Positions 22,883-35,315 of a DNA stretch of 64,000 bases are shown here, in pieces (position 1 is the stretch's first letter; each line of letters opens with the position of its first letter). The stretch lies in contig NW_025954993.1 in the NCBI RefSeq assembly GCF_022376445.1, forward strand, positions 1 through 64,000. The letters run 5' to 3'. The stretch is from Fomitopsis serialis. Lineage: Eukaryota > Basidiomycota > Agaricomycetes > Polyporales > Fomitopsidaceae. The translations under genes and the position numbers were made by a program. The notes under the pieces are model-generated. The model was not told the DNA's origin. It saw only the letters and a list, made by a program, of their open reading frames with translations, and ran no database searches.

Positions 22883-25800
22883 ATGCCTGTTCCACGGCTC
22901 TCTCAGAGCGCAGAGGCTGCGCGAGCGGCTGCGCAACAAGCCGAATTCAACGAGAAGAAATGGGTGTGGGTCCCCGATGACAAGGACGGCTATCTTGCGG
23001 GATGGGTAGTGAAGGAGGAGGAGGACATGGGCGAGGTCGTAATTGCCTCTGGAGGAGAGGTGCGCGTACTAGTGTTGTTCTTAAGCAGCGATGTCTTGAC
23101 GTTAGACCGAAGATACGAAGACTGCCATTATATGCCCTCTCGAAGATGAACCCGCCCAAGTTCGACCGCGTCGACGATATTGCGGACCTCACATTCCTCA
23201 ACGAAGCGAGTGTGGTACATAATCTCCGCCTAAGGTATGGCTCTGGCGCAATTTATGTGAGTGTCTCTGTCACCTGCGTTCGAAGAGTGGTTGGGGCACT
23301 CGGTGAGGCTATTGAAGCACCCGCCGTTCTTGTTGAGGAGGGTGTGCTCCCCCGACATGGATGCGGACGGGTGACGAGGATTGGATGAAAGTGTCTGCAC
23401 GCGGCGAAGCCTTGCCAGATTCACCGGTGGTGCCTCTCGTTCCTATGTTCTGGCTACGAAGGGCCCCTTTGTGGGGAGGCCTGATTCGCAACTGATAGAC
23501 TTTGCGCGATTGTTCACATGACTCTACTGACCGGTTATACTATGTTCGTTGTCCTAGGGCGATTGGTGTATCCTGCGCGCGTTGAGTAGGATCATCTATC
23601 ATTGCAGTCCCGGTTCATTGTTGTGAAATACTTTCCACGGGTTGATGATGCAAGCAAGCCGCTACGATTCGTCTGTGCCTATATGCTGCATGGATGGGGC
23701 ATCCGCGCGGATCACAGCAGAGGTCTGTGAACCACGCACAAGGGCGGAATATATTGGTCAATGTGTGTGGCGCCCACGCTGAGTCTCATATTTGACCAAA
23801 CGAGGCGCGTCACCCACTCGGAGTCGCACCGGAGACACCCTCTCTTCTGCAGTCCTTGCGGACTTCGGACTATCTGAATGAAAATTACCTGGCAATTCAC
23901 ATCGTTGGGTCCTCTGGTGAAGCGTCTGAGTGTACAAGGAAATGCTGACCTATGTGTATAGACATACTCTGGCTTATTCTTAGTGGCCATCAATCCCTAC
24001 CAGCACCTTCCGCTCTACTCGGATGCTATCGTTCACCAATACCGCGGGAAGCGGCGAGACGAGAACCCGCCACACATCTTCGCCATTGCTGAGCGGGCAT
24101 GGATCAACATGGGCGAAGAACGCGAGAATCAGAGTATCCTCATCACGTATGTAGCGTCATACCGAATATTCGGGCAGATGGTCACGTAACTTGCTTGTAG
24201 CGGCGAATCAGGCGCAGGTAAGACGGAGAGTACGAAGAAGGTCATCCAATACCTTGCTGCGATCGCGACCGACGCACATCCCCCGCCATCCCACTCACAG
24301 TCTCCGTCCCTCACACATTCCAACTCGTTCAACTCCATCATGCCGTCTTCCGGCCTGCCCCGTAGTAGCTCCTTCAAGAAGCACGGCAAGGGCCTCTCGT
24401 CGTCCGGATCGGGATTCACTTCGAAGGACCGCCTCGGCCTACTCGAGCGCCAGATTCTGCAAGCCAATCCCATTCTGGAGGCGTTTGGTAACGCACAGAC
24501 GCAGAGAAATAACAACTCCAGTCGATTCGGCAAGTTCATCCGGATCAGCTTCTCACCAGATGGCAGCATTGCTGGTGCGAACATCGACTGGTACTTGCTC
24601 GAGAAGAGCAGAGTGGTAGTACGGAGTGAGGCAGAGCGGAGTTTCCACGTGTTCTACCAGCTGATGGAGGGCGGTGGTAGCCTGAAAGGTTCGCTCGCAC
24701 GATACCTACTTGTACTGCGAATCTTACTTCTGGCTTCTAGATACGTTACTTCTGGATGGTGGCGTTGAGGACTACGAGTATCTCAACAAGAGCAGGCGAG
24801 AAGTCGACGGGATCGACGACAAGGAGGAGTGGGCGCTGCTTAAGGTACGAACAACCTGTCGGCACTGGACTGTGCTGACAGATTTTCCTCCAGAATGCGC
24901 TGGAAACCGTCGGTTTCACTGCTGCTGAGCAGCTGGATCTTTTCCGAATCGTCGCTGCTGTTCTCCACATCGGCAATATCACGCTCACCGAGACACGTTC
25001 GAACGACGCAGTCATGCCTGACCCATCGCAAGCGGAGCGTGTCTGCCATCTACTCGGGATCCCAGTTGCCGAATTCACGAGGGCCTTGCTCCGTCCCCGC
25101 GTCCTAGCAGGGCGTGAGTGGGTCACGCAAGCTCGGACGCAACAACAAGCACTGGACGAGCTCTCGGCCCTGTGCAAGACGCTTTACGAGAAATCGTTCG
25201 GCATGCTCGTTGACCGCATCAACCGTGCGCTTGACCGGCCGTCGTCTAAGTCGACGTTCATCGGCGTGCTCGATATCGCGGGTTTCGAGATCTTCGACGT
25301 GAACGGCTACGAGCAGCTGCTGATCAATTACACGAACGAGAAGCTGCAGCAGTTCTTCAACTACCACATGTTTACGCTCGAGCAAGAGGAGTACGCGCGT
25401 GAAGGCATCGAGTGGGACTACGTCAACTTCGGGCTCGACCTCCAGCCGACGATCGACCTGATCGAGACGAGCGGTACTGCCATCGGTATCTTGAGTCTCC
25501 TGGACGAGGAGTGTATCATGCCCAAGGCCACAGATCTGACGTTCACGAACAAGTTGCATGCGCTCTGGGCGAGTGAGCCGTTGCCTGGCGATGAGCCACA
25601 TCCGGGAAGCTCGAAGTACGAGCCTGCGCGTTTCGAACAGGGCTTCATCGTCAATCACTACGCCGGCCGAGTGGAGTACAGGACAGATGGCTGGCTGGAG
25701 AAGAACAAGGACCCGCTCAACGACAACCTCACACGCGTACTTGCAGCGTCTTCGGAGCGCTACGTTGCGTCGCTCTTTGCCGAGTACAGCGAGGCGCCGT

Positions 25801-28800
25801 CCATCGTAGGCGCATTGACCATGGGCAAGAAGCGGGTCACGAAGAAGGGTGCCTTCAGGACTGTCGGCCAGAGACACAAAGAGCAACTTGCTGGCCTGAT
25901 GGCTCAGTTGCAGGCCACGCAACCGCACTTCGTTCGTTGTATCGTCCCGAACACGCACAAGAAGCCTGGGCGAGTCGACGTGCCTCTCGTCCTCGACCAA
26001 CTACGGTGTAATGGTGTCCTCGAAGGTATCCGCATCGCGCGTCTCGGGTATCCCAATCGTCTCCCTTTCGTCGAGTTCCGGCAACGCTACGAGGTGCTCA
26101 CTCCTGGAGTAATTCCGCGTGGTTATATGGACGGTCGCAAGGCGTGCCTGCGTATGGTCGATGCGCTAGAGCTCGACAAAACCAACTTCCGTATCGGAAC
26201 TTCGAAGATCTTCTTCAAAGCGGGAGTACTTGCCGAGCTCGAGGAGCGTCGCGATGCTCTATTGTTCGATATCTTCTCGAGGCTGCAAGCAGTAGCACGG
26301 AAGTGGACCGCTAGGCGGCAGATGAAGAAGATCCTGAATCGCGCCGTTGCTGTCCGAACCATTCAGCGGAATGCTCGGGTCTACGGGGAACTGCGCGACT
26401 GGCCGTGGTGGCAGCTTTACACCAAAGTCAGTTTTCTCACTCATTTGCTGAAGACGGTGTCTGACTTATTGCACAGGTCAGACCTCTTCTGGCTGCGACT
26501 CGTAATGACGATGAGTTGCGGAAGAAGGAGGCCGAGCTGGCTCTTGCTAAAGAGCGTGCTGAGCGCGACCAGCGCGAGAAGGAGGCCCTGGAGAGCCTCA
26601 AGATGCGCCTAGAGGCTGACAAGCGAAAGGTCGAGGATGACCTTGAAGCGGAGCGTGCTCTTGCGTTGGACAAAGATGCATTGTTGGATCGTAGCAAGAA
26701 ACGAGAAGCCGAGCTCGAAGAGGAGGTGGCTGCGCTCCAAGCAGATCTTGACATCCTGGACTCCCAACTCGATCGAGCCCTGAAGCTCCAGAAGGAGAGT
26801 GAAGAGAAGCACGAAACACTCCGGCAAGCTTTCGACCAAGCAGCGGAGCACCTCGTTCGTCTAGAGAGCGAGCAACAAGACTGGGAGAGCCGAGAGGTTG
26901 AACTCAACGAGCAGTTGGATTTCGCTCAGGAAGAGATTGACGCTATCAAAGCTGAGCGTGAAAATCTGGAAAAGCTCAGTGACGAGCTGAAGAACCTTGT
27001 TGCGCAAAGAGAAGAGGACTTGGCTCGCACGAAGGAGAGAATGGAGTCGACTCTGTCTGACTTGGGAACCAAACTGACTACGGAGTCGAGGAACAAGTGC
27101 GTTCAGATTCCCTCAGCTCACTGAGCCTTACCTCACGAAGGTTCTCAGGGATGCTCTTCGCGAGAAAGCCGACAGCCTCGAGGAAGATTCAAGACATGCC
27201 AAGCAACAGCTTGCGGAGCTGGCCCGGACTGCAACCGATTACTCTACCATGATCAAAGCCAAGGAGGAAGAGGCAGACCGTCTGGCAGCTGAACTGGACA
27301 AGTCAAAGGTGGAGCGCGGGCGATTGATGAAACAGATCAGTGAACTGCAAGGCAAGGCGGATGCGCTGACCGCAGAACTCCTAGCACAGCGTAGTGATCG
27401 GGAACGCGACGCTGCTGTTCAAGCGAAACTCCAAGAGGAACTTGACGAACTACGGAGCGTGCTGGCAGCGAAGACTAGCGAGGAGACACGCCGCTCTGAA
27501 GTGGAGAAGAGCAAGGAACAGGAACTCGCTAACTTGCGCGCACAGACCAGCCAGCTGTCTCAAGACCTCGATGACGCGCGCAGATCCGCGGTGGAGGGGC
27601 AGACCAGGCTTAAGGTCGACCTGGACACGCTGACTCGGGAACACGCTTCGCTCGAGAAAAGTCATAGATCGTTGTCCGAGCGGGAGCAGTCAGTTCGGAG
27701 TGAACTCAAGGTGGCTGAGACGTCCCTCGGAGAGGCTGTCAAAGCTAGGCGTACACTCGAGTCCGACTTGCAAGCTATCCGGACCCGCCAAATTGACACT
27801 GACGGCCAGTTGGCTGAAGTGCTCAAGGAGAAGGAGGTACGTTACAATCTGCTTACTGTGTGCTGTGGTTCGGGGTTGACGGTGACGAACAACGTGGTAG
27901 CACCTCGAGCGCCAGCTCACCACGATGCAAAGCAAGTTCGAGGATTCTGAAGACGTCGTACTCCAGCTCGAGCGGGAGAAGGGTGCTCATGATCGACAGA
28001 TGGAGACCGTCAAGAAACAGCTCAATGGCGAGTCGGCGAAACGCAGCCAGCTCGAGAAGTCAGCCTCTTCTCAGAAGCAAGAGATAGCGCGGCTGAAGGA
28101 CATGAATATCAAACTCGATCGCGAGCTCAACAAGGCGCTGTCTGATCTGAAGGCCCGCGAGTGGGAAGTCAAGCAGCTAGAAGCACGCCAAGACAAGACC
28201 ATTGTCGAGCATGTTCATGTCCTCGAAGAGGCGAAACGTGTCACCGATCGACAGTTGCAGGAAGCTCAGCAGGAGTTGCAGGCCAGGGAGGCTTATATTC
28301 GATCGCTCGAGAAAGCAAGAAGTAAGTTCATGATCGAAGCGGAGGATCTTGTTCGAGACAGGGAAAGCGAACAATTGCAACTTCGTGCCAAGGACAAGAA
28401 GATCAAGGCAGAAGAGGACAAGGCTATTCAGGCTCTCGCTGCGCTAGAGAAGGAGCGGCGCGCGAGGGAGGCAGCAGAACTCCACGTCAAGCGGTTACAG
28501 AACGATCTCGAGCTCTCGCAGAGTCAGGTCTCGGACGCCGCGCAGCAGCTGGCAAGCGTACAGAAGGCGAAAGACAATCTCGAGCTCGAGCTTACGAGAC
28601 TTGCTGATGAAGGTGATACCCCCAACTCTACCGCGAAGCTGCAGCGCCAGTACGAGGCGCGCATTGCTCAGCTTGAAGACCAGCTGCAGGACTCGGAGAT
28701 GTCAAAGACCACAGCGGCTAGGATCAAGGAACAGGTTGACCGTCAACATGCTGAAATACGTCGGCTGATCATGAGTAGTGGTCCGAAGGACGACTCGTTC

Positions 28801-31464
28801 CGATCCCGCTTGCTCAGAGAACTCGAGCTTGCAGACGAAGAGATGGAGCGAGAGATGTCCGTCCGACGTCATGCCACTGGGTCTGACGTCCGCTCACTCG
28901 CTAATTTGACGCCTTCCAAACGTTCTCTCGCCCAGACAAACGGTGTGCCCCGGTCTCGCAAAGACTCACATCCCGATGCGATCCGCGTGCAGGAGAACAG
29001 ACAAGCTCAAGTCAACGCTCTCAAGCAGCAAGTCCAGATACTCGAAATTCAGATGGCTGCTTCTACACGAGTGAGGCAGTACCTTGAGCAATCGCTGCGG
29101 GAGATGACCGCTGAGTTCGAGAACTCGGATGGCTCGAAGCAGTCGCTGGAGCAATATCGCGCACGCCTTGCGAAAGAGAACGCTCGACTCGCCGAGTTGC
29201 TTGAGGACGAGGCTGAGGCAAGGCGGGCTGCCGAAGCTGCTCAGTTGAACGGTGTACAAGCAATGTGGGACAAATTCCAAGCTACTATCCAGAACGAAAG
29301 GGACAGCTACTCCCGTTTAGAGGAGTCGCGGAAAGCTTTGGTGCGCGAGACATCGCTGACAACTGTACTCTGTTTGACCGCACTCCAACAGGTCGTCCAA
29401 CAACGTGCCGCTGCCGTCGAGCTTGAGGATCAGCGTCGACAAGTTCAAGAACTGCTGACGGCAAAGAAACAGATGCAGACTGAGATTGCAGACCTCAAAG
29501 ATCGCTTGGAAGTGGAGATCGTCGCGAAGAACGGGGAGACCAGTGAGTGAGAATGTGCCGTTGGGAGGCACTTACTGACCGCTCCTTAGATGCCAGGCGG
29601 GAGCTGCAGTCACGTCTCCAAGAGCTGGAGATCACGTCTTCCACTTCCTCCACTGTCCACTCAGGTAAGCGTGTATTGGTTTGGATCTAGTCGTAGACTT
29701 GCTCATGTGCATGGCAGAGTTGCAAGAGGCCGTCGAGACTTACAAAGTCAAAGTCGAATCTTACATCAAGAAGCTCGAAGAAGCGGAGATTTCCAAGGCG
29801 AAGATTGCTCGTGCAGAATCGCACTGTACGTTTTGCGAGCTGCGCTGATTCATCCGATAGCTGATATCTGACTATAGCGCGTCGCGCATTGGCTGATGCG
29901 GAGAAGGCTCATGCAGATGCAATTGCTGAGAGGAACGCTGCTGAAGAGAGGCTCAAGACTGCAGGAGAGCGTATCCGGGAACTTGAGTCAAGGCTGGACG
30001 AAGAAGGCAGGGAATCCTCAGATCTGGAATTACTGCGGCAACGCCTCGCTGAGGAGATGGAGGATGAACGCAAGCATCATCAAGAAGAGCTTTCGGAGCG
30101 AGACTTCACGGCAGATCAGACGCGTAAGAAGTATCAGGGTGAGTGGTCTCGTCCACTCGCAATTGAACCAGTCCACTAATTCATCTAATTTATCTACAGC
30201 GGAGCTTGCGCAGCTGAGCGAGGGTACGTCTGCCTTCCCTAGACCTTGTCAATTTGCTGAATTTTTGCGGCACCAGAACTGCAATCGCAACGCGACACCA
30301 TGAGCAGGCTGCGCGAGGAGAGCAGGAAGATCCGGTCACACTACGACGAACTTCAATTGCGTCATGACGAAGAAGTATACAACGGTGGATCCTGGAAGAA
30401 GGACAAAGAACGTCTGGAGACCAAGATTCAGGATCTCACCAAGGCATACGATTCTTCGACCGCTGCGCAAGCAGAACAACAGTCGCAAATTGTCTCGCTG
30501 CACTCAAGGTCCGCGAGCTTCGCAGTGTGCTCAACGACGCAGAGGCGGACCGTGCCCCTCCAGAAGGCGCGGCGTGCGTTACAGGCGGACTAGAAGCGAT
30601 CAAATTCGACTCCGTGGACACGACGAAGATGTCCTCCGAGACCGAACTACAGAAGCTCCGGCTGGAGAAGCAAGACTTGGAACGCTCGCTTGAGGAGCAG
30701 AACGATAGAGTGGCGATGGCTTTTGAGAGGATGAAGAAGGCTGAGGGCTACGCTACGGAATGCCAGGTCGAGCTGGGCAAGACACGCGTGGAGAACTCGG
30801 AGCTCGACAAGTCAACGTAAGTATCGGTACAGCTATCTGTTTGTTCCTACTAACGAACTGGTGCGCTGCACAGGCGAATCTGGAGAAGCAGATCAAGGAG
30901 CTCAATCTCCGAATCGTCGACCTCGAGACGAAGTCGCTCAACGTACCAAGGCCATCGTCGACGTCGTCGCGCCGGCTCGAGAGCCGTATCGAGGAGCTGA
31001 CGAATCAGCTCAACCAGACTTCCAAGGACAGCTCAGCCTCCACGCTCTGCGGACAAGACGCGCGCGACGCGCGCTTCCAGCTCGCGGAGGCGGAGCGACA
31101 CGCAACGCCTTGAAGAGGAAGTGAGTCGTATGAGGGCAAGATTACGAGCATGAGGCAAGCAATGGACGAATTGGTGAGCGAGAGCTTTCTGACTTTCGTG
31201 TCGAAGTTGTGGTGTGCTAATGACTTACCGAGCAGCAAACCTCCGAGACAGCCTGCAGTTGGCGAGCGCCGCGCAGAACGCGAGAATGGAGACCTGCGTC
31301 AGCAATCACTGAAGTGAGACTGACTAATTGTATTACTTTCTATGCATGCTGACCATTCATGCTCGAACTCGCAGCCTTGAGAAGGAAGTCGAACGGCTAG
31401 GAGTCGTCTCGAGCGTCCGCATATCGGTGATGATGAGCTCACCGGTGAGCTCGCCCCGGAATGA
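22883..31464 (+). CDS. MYO2: Class II myosin heavy chain (conventional myosin)
   Basis: Actin motor for cytokinesis and the contractile ring. Exons (hand-built): 22883-23059, 23113-23256, 23962-24146, 24201-24688, 24741-24844, 24894-26426, 26477-27096, 27149-27836, 27901-29340, 29392-29542, 29590-29664, 29718-29825, 29878-30136, 30200-30223, then 30277 onward. In order: an SH3-like N-terminus ([17 protein letters not shown]), motor head with P-loop GESGAGKT (24203), switch [10 protein letters not shown], switch [10 protein letters not shown] and [11 protein letters not shown], an IQ segment near [14 protein letters not shown], then more than 1000 residues of coiled coil. A Ser-rich insert of about 60 residues follows the P-loop helix. 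The last kilobase (from about 30500) reads as myosin tail only if several small gaps are corrected; the inferred end [12 protein letters not shown] stops at 31464. The exon 1/2 junction is inferred. The symbol follows fission yeast use; the class is sure, the symbol less so. Confidence 0.93.
23257..23961 (+). other. 705-nt intron in the myosin motor domain
   Basis: Donor GTGAGT at 23257 and acceptor TATAG ending at 23961 join GSGAIY to [13 protein letters not shown]. All other introns of this gene are 47-64 nt. It contains stops in all forward frames and no recognised gene. Confidence 0.85.
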
Positions 31465-32024
31465 ACACACGGACCTTACTGTATAGGCCATTTCTTATTT
31501 TCTGTTCTGTTCTGTGTGCGGATGAACATGTATGTCTTGCTATTGCTCGCTCCATTATTTTTTCAACCCTCGATCCTGGTCCTGTATTATCATGGTGCTA
31601 CTCATGTTGTGATACCTCCCTCGCTGCCCACCGCCCACTGCCGTTTGCGTTACCCTCCTACCACTGTATCCCTCTGATTCCCCAACTACTTACTCAAGGG
31701 CTTACGACCGCTCCATGTCACGCATTACGCATATTATTATCGGCTTTGGCAATGAAACCACGTTCTCGTCCGGAGGCAACGCATTGTTCAAATGTTCGGC
31801 CAAAAAGTTGAAGACCATGAGGGTAACATTGACTCACGATTAACTTATTACAATCTTCGGCGCGATCACTGACATGATCAATGCGTTATATGTTTTATGA
31901 TTATTCAGGGTGTACTATGTGAGTAAGTAATGTAGAGTAAGTAGTAAGTAAGTAAGTAAGTAAGAAGTAATAGTAAGTAAGTAATAATAAGTAAGTCAAT
32001 CAACGCGTTTTGTGAGTTGCCTAT
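31465..32024. other. Intergenic region with a GTAA microsatellite
   Basis: 3' flank of the myosin gene. From about 31920 to 31996 the sequence is an imperfect (GTAA/AAGT)n run that ends about 30 bp from the left terminal repeat of the next transposon. No gene seen. Confidence 0.7.
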
Positions 32025-32026
32025 TA

Positions 32027-35000
32027 CTGTAGCGGAGTGTATGCTGCCAACCGCCAGACCCAGCGTGACACTCGGACGGGTCCCGACACTAGCAACTGGC
32101 CCCCGTTATGCGTGACAGATGTGTGATTAGCAACCAGCTTTAGTGTAGCAACCGTGACATCGCTGTGGCCAGTTATACACGTGATCCTGTAGCCACAATT
32201 CAGCTAGTTCGGTTCAGGCTATGTTGACAAAATTCAAACGAGCTACTACTTGACTGCAACACAGAACGACGTAGAGATATGCCATCTACAAAACAACCTG
32301 CTCTGTCTAAAGAACTCATTGCTCGCATTAACCATCTTGCTTTGCTCCTTCGCCATCTCCCGACTTCACTGCATCAAACCCGCCCGAATCATCGTACCAC
32401 TTTGCCCTCGATCCAGACTTTGTGAAAGAAGAGGGCACTTATGCCGCCTTTTCACGAGCCCTTGAGCATGCATTCCAGACCCATAAACCTAGCCATGGTG
32501 GACAGATCCTGTTCACGGAGCAAGGTCGCCGATGCGAAGACTTGGTACAGCTCTTCAAGACATCCATGCGCGATATGAGCGACCCCGACCGCGCAATGGT
32601 CAAGACTGCATGGCTCGAACGGTTGATAACTGGGGCGAAGGCTTCTGGAGCAAGGGTCCCTAGGAAAAGGTAAGTGTATATAACCCACGACACAGTCTTC
32701 GCCTCACTGTTTGATGTCTCTGTCAGGGGACCAATCATGTCGAGTTCCGACTCAGATGAGTCTGAGGCTGAAGGAGCTCAGGCTCGACTTCCCAGCTTCT
32801 TCCGGAAGCACCAACCAGTGCGCCGGCGGGAGCCTACAATCAACCTTGTCAGCAGTGAATCAGAGGACGAGAGTAGAGAGACGTCAGCCAATCGCAGGCC
32901 TACCTCCGACAAGCACAACCTGTTCCGCACGCAGTACAAAGCGTAAGCGAAGTGCTGATGCAGGATCCGGCAACGAGGCCACAAGCACGGCCCACCGCAG
33001 CCTAACAAACAGGCTCGGCTCGGCATGTTTGGTGGAAGCCAATGACGAGGAGGAAGCTCACGAGAAATGGCGGACAGAAGCTGCCGCAACCAAGGAACGG
33101 AGCATGAAGCTCGCTCAGCAGGAGGAGGAGCAGCGCGAGCAGAAGGCTGCCCACAGACGTGAGATTGACCGTGTGCGTCAGCAACGGCATCGAGCGAAGA
33201 AGGCAGCTTGAAGAAGACTCAACCCGGGCTAGCTAGTGCCAAGGAACGCATCAGGGTTAGAGCTAGCCCGAAGCGGGGTGAGCTGACGAACCTTGCGGAG
33301 ATATCGCGGCCACATGGCTCGGTATGGAAGAAGAAGCGGAATGGGAAGAAGGGTGGGTCATTCAGCAGCGACACGAAAGGACCAATTGTTCATCCCTTCC
33401 TATGGGCTCACATTGATCGCATTGCACCCCAGGTTCACTGGTCGGCGACGTTCATTGCACGGACGTTACAACGCGAGCATCCTGCATGTCTCGCGCTTGA
33501 CGAAGGGACTGTGCAACGCTGGCTATCAAAGCATGGGAAACGATGGTCCACACGCACCCTTGAAAGTGTCAACAATCGCCGTGTCTTGTCCGCATCGGGT
33601 CGTGCTGGGGTCCTTACAAAATATCCCGTTATCGTCGACGAAGCAAAGGCGCGACTGCTTGCCCTGCGCGCATCAGGCATTCCAGTAAATCGCATACTCG
33701 GACGATCAATCCTACTCGCCTTGATCAAACGACATCAGCCGGAGCTGCTGGAAACATTCAAATGCCTGAGCGTTTTGTTGGCGACTTCTTCAGCAGTATC
33801 TTGGCTGGTCGTGCGGAAAGGAACGCGTGCCGCAGCTCACATCCCGACAACGCGGACGAGCTATGCGAACGTACCTTCTTCCGGATCATACATGCTGTTG
33901 TCATGTACGACATCCCGCCATCGCTCATCATTGGCATGGACCAGACGGGAGTCATGGTCTGCCAAACAACAATACGACCTACGAGGAGACGGGCGTACGA
34001 CAGGTCAATGTTGTGGCGAAGGACGAGAAGCGAGCATACACACTTTGTGTCGCTACGAGTGCCGATGGTGATATCCTTCCCTTCCAGCAAGTGTGGAGCG
34101 GGCAGACTGTAAAGTCGCTCCCTGACGTGGATGCGGACGGAATGGATAAAGCGCAGAATGCGCGGATTCGATTTCTCTTCGGCTGCAAGTGCCAAGAAAA
34201 CAAGTCACTTCAGCACTTTGAAGACGATGAAGGAGGTGTGTTACTCACGGATCGCACATCCCTTCTACTATCTCTAACAGACGTGCTAGTGGATGATTAA
34301 TATCCTGAAACCGTACATCACGCAGAAGATACTCGACCTGACCTTCCTGCAGACCAGCGGGCAATCCTCATCATTGATTGCTACCCTGTCCACACGAGTG
34401 AAGAGTTCCGTGTCTACATCTGGACCGAGTTCCCGAACGTCTTCCTCATCTTCATTCCAGCGAACTGCACGGGCATCTTTCAACCGGCTGACATAGGCCT
34501 AAATCGAGTCATCAAACATCGATTGCGTCAGGCCGCTCTGAGTTCCTCGTCAACAGCCATTCGCAGCAGATAGATCAGGGACTCACACCTGAACAGGTCA
34601 GATCACTACCTCCATCAAAACACTCCGAAACGCCAGTGTTGCACCGCTAGTCGACGTCTTCGACTTCCTCGACTCTGCAGGCGGAAGGACCGTCATCCGC
34701 CGGGCTTGGGAGAAAATGCGCTGTCAAGGAGTGGAATCTGTCAGCCGAATGCATCACCAGCCGACGAGCGAAGGCGGCATGGCGCGAATACTTACGAAAG
34801 GACGAGACACTCCGGAACGAGATTGAGGGGAAGATTGGTGAGCTAGGGGATTTGATTGCTGAGGAACCAGACGAAGAAGGCGAGACCAGCACCGAGGAGG
34901 CGTATGACGACACGGATGTTTCCTTGCGAGCCGTTGTTCAGCAAGCACTTGGGGTTGATGTACCCGAGGCAGATCAGCAGGGCGAGCCGTTCTGCACTGG

Positions 35001-35261
35001 CGCGTTTGCAGCGGAAGTTCGAGCTGTAGACCAGACTTTGCAGAGCAGTGGTGATCAGGAGGATGTTGGGCTTTTGACGACGCAGGAGAGCTTTGGGGAG
35101 AAGCAGGCGCGGTCGCCGCTGTGCAGGATCGATCGTGACACCCCTAATGTAACTAGCTCTTAGCAACCGATGTACCGTGACGCGTGACATTTCTACGTGT
35201 AGATAGCGACTCAGAAGGGCTCCGTGACGCGTGACGGTTGGCAGCATACACTCCGCTACAG
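32027..35261 (+). mobile_element. Pogo-like (Tc1/mariner superfamily) DNA transposon with intact ends
   Basis: Perfect 27-bp terminal inverted repeats at 32027-32053 (starting CTGTAGCGGAGTGTATGC) and 35235-35261 (exact complement), flanked by TA on both sides (32025-32026 and 35262-35263), the target duplication of the Tc1/mariner superfamily. The 3235-bp element carries one DDE-1 transposase reading frame. Both ends look usable, so it could be mobilised even if its own transposase is broken. It ends 54 bp before the start codon of the RING gene. Confidence 0.93.
32279..35163 (+). pseudogene. DDE-1 superfamily (pogo-like) transposase, frame-disrupted
   Basis: The transposase cuts and pastes the element. 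Coding pieces in changing frames: start MPSTKQPALSKELIARINHL (32279), a segment to about 32670, a possible intron 32671-32726 (GTAAGT..GTCAG), a charged segment to 33210, a DNA-binding-like segment from 33210, and the catalytic domain to 35163. The three acidic residues are readable: GMDQTGV (about 33937), IIDCYPVH (about 34373) and PADIGLN (about 34485). An acidic tail ends in a stop at 35163. At least five frame changes occur, most of which a single missing base would explain. It is either a recently dead copy or an intact one spoiled by assembly gaps. Length is normal for the family. Confidence 0.8.
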
Positions 35262-35315
35262 TATTCCTCTTTCTCTAGTACTCCCACCACGACGCTGCCG
35301 TCGTCGACGACGGCG

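Noticed and set aside
23640..23790. Possible C/D-box snoRNA in the long myosin intron (TGATGATG and a later CTGA)
   Set aside because: Box spacing is too large and no terminal stem or second box pair was found.
31920..31996. GTAA run considered as a regulatory array or telomere-like repeat
   Set aside because: It is a simple imperfect microsatellite with no conserved longer unit.
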